Below, in pieces: positions 1 to 4,767 of a stretch of 6,655 nucleotides of DNA; the stretch's first letter is position 1; each line of letters starts with the position of its first letter. The stretch comes from an uncultured Lachnospiraceae bacterium (GTDB lineage Bacteria > Bacillota_A > Clostridia > Lachnospirales > Lachnospiraceae), in assembly GCA_910587495.1 (NCBI GenBank), contig CAJUMT010000194.1, forward strand, positions 1 through 6,655, given 5' to 3'. The notes beneath the pieces are model-generated. The model did not search any database, was not told the DNA's origin, and saw only the letters and a list, made by a program, of their open reading frames with translations. A program made the translations under genes and the position numbers.

Positions 1-682
1 TATCATAATCTCCATGATTTACAACATAATCAATATGACCATCAAATTCAATCTGCTGTCCTTTATATTTTTGCGCAAACTCTGTAAAAAGTGGACTGAA
101 TTCTCCTTTAGTTGCTAATACCTCCGCAAAGTCTTCATTATTTTCTACAGTTAAAATCACTTCTTCTAATTCCGCTTCTGATGCTGGATCTGGCTGTAAT
201 TCTGGTTCTTTTGTTTTTTCTGAATTTTCTTGCACCTCATCTGGATTATCTATCTTCTTTTCTGGAATTTCCACGGTTTTCTCAGGAATATCCGCCGTAT
301 CTTCAGAAGGTATCTCTTTTTCATCTGAACTTTCAACCGATTTTTCAGGAAATGTATGGTAAGTAATAATAACTGTAGCGTCAGAAGAATATTTAGCCCC
401 TGAACTGAAAATAGTATTTCCATCTATTGATATTTTCTCAACTTCCCCATCCTTTGTCAACCAGCCGATAACCAAATCATCCAACACTTCAACATTAATA
501 TTTGTAAAACCAATTATTTCCAATTCATTTATTACCTCTTGGTAATTGCGCCCTTCATAATCACTGGATGATGCAGGCATTTCTATTCTGTTATCAGGCT
601 TTCCACCAGATTCATGGCTGCATCCATTTAACGTCAAAAAGACAAATGCTATTATGCACAAAAATCTAATCCGTTTTATCAT
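1..682 (-). CDS. Lipoprotein with PASTA-like and DUF4839-like domains (3' end missing)
   Basis: An open frame of 227 codons reads leftward from ATG 680-682 to the window edge without a stop, so the C-terminus is missing. The start follows GGGGGAAG (687-694) at four bases. Residues 1-21 form a lipoprotein signal: MIKRIR, a hydrophobic stretch, then LNGC with the lipidated Cys at 21. I therefore expect it anchored on the outer face of the membrane. Residues about 42-108 (YEGRNYQEVINELEIIGF and onward) resemble a PASTA-type module. Residues about 112-172 are a Pro/Glu/Lys/Asp-rich linker. From about 178 the sequence (NNEDFAEVLA, FAQKYKGQQIEFDGHI, VVNHGDYD) matches my recollection of the start of DUF4839, a domain of unknown function in Firmicute surface proteins. 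The gene is more AT-rich than the genes to the right. The biological role is unknown; the lipoprotein call is firm and the domain names are less so. Confidence 0.85.
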   Translation of the reverse strand, partial: MIKRIRFLCIIAFVFLTLNGCSHESGGKPDNRIEMPASSSDYEGRNYQEVINELEIIGFTNINVEVLDDLVIGWLTKDGEVEKISIDGNTIFSSGAKYSSDATVIITYHTFPEKSVESSDEKEIPSEDTADIPEKTVEIPEKKIDNPDEVQENSEKTKEPELQPDPASEAELEEVILTVENNEDFAEVLATKGEFSPLFTEFAQKYKGQQIEFDGHIDYVVNHGDYD

Positions 683-753
683 TGATCTTCCCCCACATAA
701 TTCTCAAAAAATTTTCTGTAGTATTTTTGCATTTTCAACTATTAATCATTTAT

Positions 754-782
754 ACTTTACTATTTTTAAACTTATAAGTCAA
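754..782 (-). promoter_or_regulatory. Candidate sigma-A promoter of the lipoprotein gene
   Basis: Reading leftward, TTGACT (complement of 777-782) is followed after exactly 17 bases by TAAAGT (complement of 754-759). This is a 5/6 match at -35 and 4/6 at -10. It lies about 70 bases upstream of the lipoprotein ATG in AT-rich DNA, where chance matches are common, so it is only a candidate. Confidence 0.4.
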
Positions 783-824
783 TATTTATCAACCAATAGT
801 TCCCTTATTATTTTCTGAAACCCT

Positions 825-842
825 CCTTATAATACTATAAGG
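825..842 (+). promoter_or_regulatory. Inverted repeat over the -10 box of the Xre-type gene (candidate operator)
   Basis: CCTTATA (825-831) and TATAAGG (836-842) form a perfect 7-bp inverted repeat with a 4-base centre. A consensus -10 hexamer TATAAT lies inside it at 828-833. The right arm runs into the ribosome binding site AAGGCGGTGAT (839-849), which ends three bases before ATG 853. The -35 position holds only a poor match (TTATTA, 805-810). A dyad over the -10 box and the translation start region suits autorepression by the protein encoded just downstream; that role is inference. Confidence 0.5.
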
Positions 843-852
843 CGGTGATATT

Positions 853-1188
853 ATGATTGATTATACACGAATCGGGCAGCGGATTGCAGCGCACAGGAAA
901 GGCAGATGTATCACACAGGAACAGATGGCTGAACATCTGGATGTTTCTATTGCTTTTATCAGTAAGATCGAACGGGGGCGGACGCAGCTTAGTCTTGAAC
1001 GCCTTGTTCAAATCTGCCATTTTCTGGGTCTGTCCCCGGACGAACTACTCTCTCAAGACAAGCCTGCTTCCGATTCTTACATGCAGACAGAATTGTTTTC
1101 TCTGTTAGAGCAATGCCCCCATGAACTCCTTCCTGTCATCAAAGCGATGATCGAAGATATTCTCCGCTATTATCCCAGACAAACTTAA
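853..1188 (+). CDS. Xre/Cro family helix-turn-helix transcriptional regulator
   Basis: The product is 111 residues. Residues 7-66 are a typical Cro/C1-type DNA-binding domain: IGQRIAAHRKGRCITQEQMA, then HLDVSIAFISKIERGRTQLS, then LERLVQICHFLGLSPDELL. The recognition helix-turn-helix is at about 21-40, and ISKIERG followed by a Leu-rich fourth helix is a family hallmark. Residues 67-111 are a short helical tail (ELFSLLEQCPHELLPVIKAM) that may mediate dimerisation. ATG 853 is preceded by a good ribosome binding site (GGCGG, seven bases upstream). The gene diverges from the lipoprotein gene and lies about 165 bases upstream of hicA, in the same direction. Its targets cannot be read from the sequence; self-regulation through the dyad at 825-842 is likely, and control of the neighbouring lipoprotein or hicAB is possible. 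Confidence 0.93.
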   Translation: MIDYTRIGQRIAAHRKGRCITQEQMAEHLDVSIAFISKIERGRTQLSLERLVQICHFLGLSPDELLSQDKPASDSYMQTELFSLLEQCPHELLPVIKAMIEDILRYYPRQT

Positions 1189-1213
1189 TGCCGGCATATC
1201 TCTATGTCGGCAT
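1188..1213 (+). terminator. Stem-loop directly after the Xre-type gene
   Basis: ATGCCGGCATA (1188-1198) and TATGTCGGCAT (1203-1213) form an 11-bp stem with one G-T pair and a 4-base loop. It begins at the last base of the stop codon. No U-tract follows, so it is either a weak terminator or a 3'-end-protecting hairpin. The structure is clear; its role is uncertain. Confidence 0.45.
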
Positions 1214-1238
1214 CATAGCATATTGGATTTACGATTTG

Positions 1239-1268
1239 GTATGCAGACAGCATACATTCATATTTTTT
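1239..1268 (+). terminator. Second small stem-loop with a distal T-run
   Basis: GTATGC (1239-1244) and GCATAC (1250-1255) form a perfect 6-bp stem with a 5-base loop. A run of six T (1263-1268) follows after seven bases. The spacing is longer than in a classic intrinsic terminator, so this may be a back-up terminator for the upstream gene, or a protein-binding dyad upstream of hicAB. Confidence 0.25.
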
Positions 1269-1280
1269 AGGTGAAAATAT

Positions 1281-1331
1281 TTGTGTATCGCTATATGTTT
1301 ACCTTGATATATTGTGTATCGTTGTGTATAA
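1281..1331 (+). repeat. 10-bp direct repeats around the hicAB promoter (candidate HicB operator)
   Basis: TTGTGTATCG occurs at 1281-1290 and again at 1312-1321. A degenerate third copy, TTGTGTATAA, follows directly at 1322-1331. The first two copies start 31 bases apart, about three helical turns, and the third is in tandem with the second. Copies two and three fill the spacer and most of the -10 box of the hicAB promoter. HicB proteins with a ribbon-helix-helix C-terminus commonly autorepress, so these are plausible binding sites. The repeat is observed; the function is inferred. Confidence 0.5.
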
Positions 1332-1332
1332 T
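1304..1332 (+). promoter_or_regulatory. Promoter of the hicA-hicB operon
   Basis: TTGATA (1304-1309) and a consensus TATAAT (1327-1332) are separated by exactly 17 bases. The expected start of transcription is near 1339, just before the strong ribosome binding site AAGGAGGG (1341-1348). The 5' leader of hicA would thus be only about 15 bases long. Confidence 0.75.
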
Positions 1333-1353
1333 ATTTATATAAGGAGGGACACA

Positions 1354-1539
1354 ATGAACCCACGGAACACGGCGATCAAGGACTTAAACAATAGTGGCTA
1401 TCAGTTCAAACGGAGTGGAGGAAATCACGATATTTATTACAATCCACAAACAAAGTATTCCATTCCCCTGAAGCGCGGCCATTTCGATGAAGATGATCTC
1501 CGCTACATCCGCAAGGAAATCAAACAAGGCGGGAGGTAA
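1354..1539 (+). CDS. hicA: HicA family mRNA interferase toxin
   Basis: The product is a 61-residue protein of the HicA family, small double-stranded-RNA-binding-fold ribonucleases that cleave mRNA and arrest translation when not held by HicB. The family core is visible: an N-terminal helix (NTAIKDLNNSGYQFKRS), then GGNHDIYYNP with the expected catalytic His at 25, then the strand-helix SIPLKRGHFDEDDLRYIRKE. The length is normal for HicA. The frame is open upstream to an ATG at 1312, but that start lies inside the promoter. ATG 1354 is six bases after AGGAGG and is chosen. hicB follows after 33 bases, in the usual toxin-first order. Nothing suggests inactivation: frame, catalytic His and ribosome binding site are intact. 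Confidence 0.93.
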   Translation: MNPRNTAIKDLNNSGYQFKRSGGNHDIYYNPQTKYSIPLKRGHFDEDDLRYIRKEIKQGGR

Positions 1540-1572
1540 ATCTTTCTATCGCCAACAAAAGGAGGCTGAATC

Positions 1573-1980
1573 ATGAAATATATCTATACCGCAACATTCG
1601 TACCGAATGAGGACGAAACCAAATATTACTGCAAAGTACCTGATCTTCCCGGATGCATCACCACCGGAAGCAGTATTGATGATGCCATTGAGATGATCAC
1701 CGATGCCGCCAGCGGATGGCTCGTTGTGGCAGAGGATGAAGGAAATGAGATACCGACTCCTACTCCTCAGCATAAACTGAATATTCCCAAAAATGCCATT
1801 TGCTCCATCATCCGCATTGATACATTCGCATACAGAGCAGCAACCGATACCAGGTCTGTCCGTAAAAATGTCTCGCTTCCTGCATGGATGGCTCTCCTGG
1901 CAGAAAAGCGAGGGGTGAACTGCTCCCAGGTTCTCCAGGATGGACTTATGCAGCTGCTTAATGCCGGTCATGCAAGATGA
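1573..1980 (+). CDS. hicB: HicB family antitoxin with ribbon-helix-helix domain
   Basis: The product is a 135-residue HicB-type antitoxin that should bind and block HicA and repress the operon. Residues 1-60 are the partial RNase H-like fold, with YTATFVPNEDETKYYCKVPD followed by LPGCITTGSSIDDAIEMITD; the VPDLPGC segment is a family hallmark. A Pro/Thr-rich link (61-65) leads to the C-terminal part. Residues about 95-130 (SVRKNVSLPAWMALLAEKRG and VNCSQVLQDGLMQLL) form a ribbon-helix-helix DNA-binding domain of the Arc/MetJ kind. ATG 1573 follows AAAAGGAGG (1557-1565) at seven bases. The gene is co-transcribed with hicA and ends 49 bases from the convergent kinase gene. Confidence 0.94.
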   Translation: MKYIYTATFVPNEDETKYYCKVPDLPGCITTGSSIDDAIEMITDAASGWLVVAEDEGNEIPTPTPQHKLNIPKNAICSIIRIDTFAYRAATDTRSVRKNVSLPAWMALLAEKRGVNCSQVLQDGLMQLLNAGHAR

Positions 1981-1989
1981 GTCTTTTCT

Positions 1990-2016
1990 GCTTTCATTTA
2001 TATAAAGCCATTTTTT
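1990..2016 (+). terminator. Weak intrinsic terminator after hicB
   Basis: GCTTT (1990-1994) and AAAGC (2004-2008) form a short stem with a 9-base loop. CA and six T (2011-2016) follow. It is in the right place, ten bases after the hicB stop, in the gap before the convergent kinase gene. The stem is short and AT-rich, so termination efficiency is doubtful. Confidence 0.4.
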
Positions 2017-2029
2017 CCAAACAACTCTA

Positions 2030-3088
2030 TCACTTTATAAATAATAAAATAAGTGTCTCCATCATAAAACATATTGCAAGAAACACAGCCACTCCCATCC
2101 ACCTGACGATCCTGCTTTTGCTGCCGCCAAAAGGTATATGGGTTTTCCTCCCGCTGTAGTTGTCAAACCAAGTCAATGCTAAGAGAACCGCCGCGTAAAC
2201 CACAAAATTCCTTATGACTTTTTTTAATGCATCTGCCCTGTGATCCGAAAAAATGACTGCCCTGGCACAGAAAACCACATACAGATACCCCCACGCTCCG
2301 ACAAGCATTCTCCACAGTTTCCTGCTGCGGAATCCCGGCGGCGGGAACAGTTTCTTTACCCATTTCTGTTTACTTTCTTCTGGGTACAGAAGCGTTCTTA
2401 TCTCGGCTTCTACTTCCTGTATCTTTTGATAGCGTTTCTCCGAATCCATATAGGTGCATTTTCGGATTATCTTTCCGGCCTTGCCGTCATAGGGGCAGCT
2501 TGTATACGGCTGCCCGGTCAGCATATAGTTCATCATAACGCCCAGGGAATAGATATCCGTCCGCGCATCTGTCTGGGCGAACCCGAACTGTTCAGGCGCC
2601 GCGTATCCTGCCGTTCCGATCAGCATCGTATCCTGCGCCATACCTTCTGCAAAATAACGGGCGGCGTTATAATCAATCAGCTTTATGACTCCATCCTCCG
2701 TAATCATCACATTGGACAATTTGATATCTCTGTGAATGATGGGCGGGGTCTGGCCGTGCAGGCATCTAAGCGCCTCACAAAGCTGAAGGACAATCTCAAG
2801 GACTTCCTTTTCCGTAAATTTCTCCCCCCGCTCCATCCTCTCCTGCAAAGTCTCTCCGCCTACATATTCCTCGATCACATACAGCCTGCCGTCCTGCTCT
2901 TTTACGTCATACACTCTGGGAATATGCACATTCCTGATGGTTTTCAGATATTCGTACACCTGCAGATTGTAGATTTTCAGGCACTTCCTTACATACATTT
3001 TTTTATTTTCCCTGTTAAGAACCAGGCAAACTTCATTCTGGCATCTAAGCCGGGTAATTTCCTCGTACTGCTCCCATACGCCATCCAT
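2030..3088 (-). CDS. Membrane-anchored Hanks-type serine/threonine protein kinase
   Basis: The product is 352 residues: an N-terminal kinase domain of about 235 residues and a C-terminal membrane region. The visible motifs are the beta-3 lysine (YVRKCLKIY, K35), the catalytic loop HRDIKLSN (119-126, D121), a metal-binding aspartate in IDYN (D139), APE (164-166), the F-helix aspartate in DARTDIYSLG (D178), and Arg219 in SEKRYQ. These support an active kinase. The glycine-rich loop is degenerate (RCQNEVCLVL, no glycines), and DFG reads DYN. Hydrophobic segments at about 259-280, 291-308 and 330-350 suggest three membrane helices; the kinase domain would be cytoplasmic. There is no PASTA or other extracellular sensor as in PrkC/PknB, so the input signal is not obvious. 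ATG 3088 follows AGAGGGAGA at about nine bases. The gene is divergent from a helix-turn-helix gene that may be functionally linked. Confidence 0.92.
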   Translation of the reverse strand: MDGVWEQYEEITRLRCQNEVCLVLNRENKKMYVRKCLKIYNLQVYEYLKTIRNVHIPRVYDVKEQDGRLYVIEEYVGGETLQERMERGEKFTEKEVLEIVLQLCEALRCLHGQTPPIIHRDIKLSNVMITEDGVIKLIDYNAARYFAEGMAQDTMLIGTAGYAAPEQFGFAQTDARTDIYSLGVMMNYMLTGQPYTSCPYDGKAGKIIRKCTYMDSEKRYQKIQEVEAEIRTLLYPEESKQKWVKKLFPPPGFRSRKLWRMLVGAWGYLYVVFCARAVIFSDHRADALKKVIRNFVVYAAVLLALTWFDNYSGRKTHIPFGGSKSRIVRWMGVAVFLAICFMMETLILLFIK

Positions 3089-3166
3089 TTGCTTAATCTC
3101 CCTCTTGCTTTGATCCGTTTTCTACTGTAACATAAAAGCAGGAAAAGGAAAAGAGGTACAATTTTT
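3089..3166. promoter_or_regulatory. Shared 78-bp divergent intergenic region between kinase and HTH genes
   Basis: Both divergent genes must be transcribed from here or from within each other. It holds the ribosome binding site of each gene: AGAGGGAGA on the minus strand at about 3097-3105, and AAGAGGT on the plus strand at 3151-3157. The plus strand is purine-rich at 3135-3156. I found no convincing -35/-10 pair on either strand; the best plus-strand candidate, TTGATC at 3110-3115, has only a poor -10 (TAAAAG, 3133-3138). The close spacing implies linked control. Confidence 0.4.
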
Positions 3167-3604
3167 ATGACTAATGATAAAACCACCGGTGAACTTTTGA
3201 GCGTCCTGCATGATACGCATTCTGCCGCTTCCCTTAAAGCTTACAGAGAACAGCATACGGTTCCGGAAGACGCGCTTACTTTTGCCGCCGAGTTTTCCAG
3301 GCTCTTGGAGCGGTATCAGCTTTCCAAAGCTGAAATCATCCGCAGATCCTCCCTGGACCGCACCTATGCATACCAGCTTTTCAACGGCACCCGTACGCCC
3401 GGAAGGGATAAGGTCATCCTTCTCTCCATCGCCGCCGGGCTGTCCCTTAAGGAAACCCAGCGTCTTCTGACCCGCACCTGTGAAGGCATCCTCTACGCCC
3501 GCTCTTCCAGAGATTCCATCATTATCTACTGCATCGAACACGGACTGGATCTTTTTTGCACCAATGAAATGCTGGAAGACGCAGACGAGGAAATATTAAA
3601 GTAG
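3167..3604 (+). CDS. Helix-turn-helix protein paired with the divergent kinase
   Basis: The product is 145 residues. Residues about 37-101 form a Cro/C1-like helical DNA-binding domain: FSRLLERYQLSKAEIIRRSS, LDRTYAYQLFNGTRTPGRDK, then VILLSIAAGLSLKETQRLL. The recognition helix lies around 64-73. The N-terminal 36 residues and the C-terminal tail are not part of this domain. The tail (SSRDSIIIYCIEHGLDLFCTN, then EMLEDADEEIL) resembles the conserved ending of a group of Clostridial regulators I recall from Lachnospiraceae, often of unknown target. ATG 3167 follows AAGAGGT at about nine bases. It is divergent from the kinase gene, which makes it a candidate kinase substrate or a regulator of the kinase gene; this is inference. 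No clear terminator follows. Confidence 0.85.
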   Translation: MTNDKTTGELLSVLHDTHSAASLKAYREQHTVPEDALTFAAEFSRLLERYQLSKAEIIRRSSLDRTYAYQLFNGTRTPGRDKVILLSIAAGLSLKETQRLLTRTCEGILYARSSRDSIIIYCIEHGLDLFCTNEMLEDADEEILK

Positions 3605-3632
3605 TTTATTGATTTTTCTTATCATTTTATAG

Positions 3633-3661
3633 TTGAATTTACCGGATAAATCCCTTATACT
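3633..3661 (+). promoter_or_regulatory. Promoter of the polyferredoxin gene
   Basis: TTGAAT (3633-3638) and TATACT (3656-3661) are separated by exactly 17 bases. The predicted start is near 3668, giving a leader of about 45 bases before ATG 3712. The element lies in the 107-base gap between the HTH gene and the polyferredoxin gene, so the latter has its own promoter. Confidence 0.65.
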
Positions 3662-3665
3662 TAGG

Positions 3666-3686
3666 TGTATATGTACTACATATACA
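3666..3686. promoter_or_regulatory. 21-bp near-perfect palindrome at the transcription start (candidate operator)
   Basis: TGTATATGTA (3666-3675) and TACATATACA (3677-3686) are exact reverse complements around a single C at 3676. The dyad begins five bases after the -10 box and covers the predicted start of transcription, where a bound repressor would block initiation. The one-base centre would make a poor RNA hairpin, which favours a DNA-binding dimer. The sequence lacks the TTGAT/ATCAA halves of an Fnr or Crp site. The cognate regulator is unknown. Confidence 0.6.
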
Positions 3687-3711
3687 AAAAAACAGACAAA
3701 GGAGAACGAAA

Positions 3712-4098
3712 ATGAAGAAACTGACAGTTAAAAAAGGCGGAGAATGTATGGCTTGTCTGGCATGCGCACAGGCGTGCTCCATGGCATTCTACAAAGTAAA
3801 TGATCCAACCAGATCCTGCATCCAGATCGGCGAGAAAAACGGCGCTCCGAAGCCTTCTGTCTGCGCACAGTGCGGCAAATGTGCAAAGGCCTGTGAAGCA
3901 GGCGCGATCAAGCAGAACGCAAAAGGCACCTACACCATCGATAAGAAACTCTGTACCGGCTGCGGCAAATGCGTGGAGGTATGTCCGTTCCAGGTTATGG
4001 TCAAAGCAGAAGATTCACCGGTTACCAGCAAATGTATCGCGTGCGGCATCTGCGTAAAGGCCTGTCCTATGGAGATCTTGGAGATCGTGGAAAAATAA
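3712..4098 (+). CDS. Polyferredoxin with four [4Fe-4S] motifs
   Basis: The product is a 128-residue soluble electron carrier. Four CxxCxxCxxxC motifs are present: Cys 12/15/18/22, 51/54/57/61, 81/84/87/91 and 108/111/114/118, with one extra Cys at 36. This predicts up to four [4Fe-4S] clusters. Motifs three and four are followed by Pro (VCPF, ACPM) as in bacterial ferredoxins; one and two are not. The arrangement resembles CooF/HydN/HycB-type subunits that pass electrons to or from CO dehydrogenase, formate dehydrogenase, hydrogenase or aldehyde oxidoreductase. No such partner gene is in this window, so the redox partner is unknown. There is no signal peptide or membrane helix, so it should be cytoplasmic. 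ATG 3712 follows AAAGGAG at about eight bases. It appears monocistronic, with its own promoter, operator-like dyad and terminator hairpin. Confidence 0.93.
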   Translation: MKKLTVKKGGECMACLACAQACSMAFYKVNDPTRSCIQIGEKNGAPKPSVCAQCGKCAKACEAGAIKQNAKGTYTIDKKLCTGCGKCVEVCPFQVMVKAEDSPVTSKCIACGICVKACPMEILEIVEK

Positions 4099-4107
4099 AG
4101 AAACCAA

Positions 4108-4131
4108 AAGGAGGAGTCGCCGCTCCTCCTT
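4108..4131. terminator. Bidirectional terminator between polyferredoxin and ABC operon
   Basis: AAGGAGGAG (4108-4116) and CTCCTCCTT (4123-4131) form a perfect GC-rich 9-bp stem with a 6-base loop. On the minus strand it is followed by a T-rich tract (TTGGTTTCTTTATTTTT), a good intrinsic terminator for the ABC operon. On the plus strand only TAACTTT follows, so it is weaker for the polyferredoxin transcript. The minus-strand stop codon of the last ABC gene (4130-4132) overlaps the stem. Confidence 0.8.
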
Positions 4132-4747
4132 AACTTTCGCCCTTTTCATCCAGCCTTAAGATTCTTGTACATACATTCTCAAGCAAAGGCATACTGTGGC
4201 TGACCGCCAGAAGCCCGATCTGCCTCCTGTCTGCCTCTTCGATCAGGAAACTCCATATTTGACTCTGGGTAATTAAGTCCAGCATGGTGCTGATCTCATC
4301 TGCCAAGATGAATTTTGTCCGTTTTCCCAGCGCCCGTGCGATACAAAACCGCTGCATTTCCCCGCCGGATATTTCTGCAGGAAAACGGTTCAGCCAGTCT
4401 TCTTCTATGCCCAGTCCCCGTATGATATAATCTTCAATCCCGTCGCCTTCTTTTAATACTTCCCGCATCCGAAGACGGGGATTGACCACCTGCTCCGGGT
4501 GCTGCCAGATCATCTGCACCGGGCAGTATCCTTTATAGGAATTCAAAGGCTGTCCGTCCAAGTATACTTCCCCCCGATCCGGCTTCTCATAACCTGATAA
4601 AATCTTACAAAAAGTCGTTTTTCCGAACCCGCTGGGAGCCGCGATGCCTACCCGCTCATGGTTTTCAATGGCAAGACTAAAATCATCTAAAATCTGCCTT
4701 GACTCCTTCCCATAGCGAAATGAAATGTTTTTTGCTTCCAGTACCAT
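4130..4747 (-). CDS. Peptide/nickel-type ABC transporter ATPase, short second subunit (DppF/NikE-like)
   Basis: The product is a 205-residue nucleotide-binding subunit that would pair with the larger ATPase upstream to drive import. Visible motifs are Walker A APSGFGKTT (37-45, Ala replacing the usual first Gly), the Q-loop Gln in IWQHPEQ (82), signature ISGGEMQR (126-133), Walker B FILADE (146-151) and the H-loop His184 in VSH. It ends soon after the H-loop. DppF, OppF and NikE usually run past 250 residues, and the C-terminal oligopeptide-transporter extension is absent here. The frame ends cleanly next to a terminator, so this looks like a naturally short form rather than a broken gene. 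ATG 4747 follows AAGGAAAA. It is the last gene of the leftward operon, 20 bases after the previous one. The substrate (peptide, nickel, metallophore) cannot be decided from the ATPase. Confidence 0.9.
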   Translation of the reverse strand: MVLEAKNISFRYGKESRQILDDFSLAIENHERVGIAAPSGFGKTTFCKILSGYEKPDRGEVYLDGQPLNSYKGYCPVQMIWQHPEQVVNPRLRMREVLKEGDGIEDYIIRGLGIEEDWLNRFPAEISGGEMQRFCIARALGKRTKFILADEISTMLDLITQSQIWSFLIEEADRRQIGLLAVSHSMPLLENVCTRILRLDEKGES

Positions 4748-4767
4748 ACTATTTTCCTTCCCCAGAT

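Noticed and set aside
112..366. 84-codon Leu/Phe-rich open frame on the plus strand
   Set aside because: It is the complement of the acidic Pro-rich linker of the lipoprotein, which creates a spurious hydrophobic protein.
1081..1250. ATGCAGACAG present at 1081-1090 and 1241-1250
   Set aside because: One copy is inside the Xre-type coding sequence and neither context is symmetric with the other. A single 10-base match is weak evidence, so I treat it as chance.
1281..1331. CRISPR-like repeat array
   Set aside because: There are only two exact 10-base copies and one degenerate copy with irregular spacing, and no cas genes. They fit operator sites better.
1312..1353. Upstream extension of hicA to ATG 1312
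   Set aside because: This start lies inside the promoter, upstream of the predicted transcription start, and has no ribosome binding site. ATG 1354 has a strong one.
1546..1971. 141-codon open frame on the minus strand
   Set aside because: It is antisense to hicB, which has the family motifs and a ribosome binding site; the Cys/Ile-rich translation looks like a shadow.
2031..2055. AT-rich dyad CACTT / AAGTG near the kinase stop
   Set aside because: It is within the last codons of the kinase, the arms are only five bases with a long AT-rich loop, and no stable hairpin results.
2240..3130. 296-codon open frame on the plus strand
   Set aside because: It lies antisense over the kinase gene, whose motifs are clear. 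The translation shows no recognisable domain and there is no ribosome binding site.
3122..3541. 139-codon open frame on the minus strand
   Set aside because: It is antisense to the HTH gene and runs over the shared intergenic region. The HTH gene has the better protein signature.
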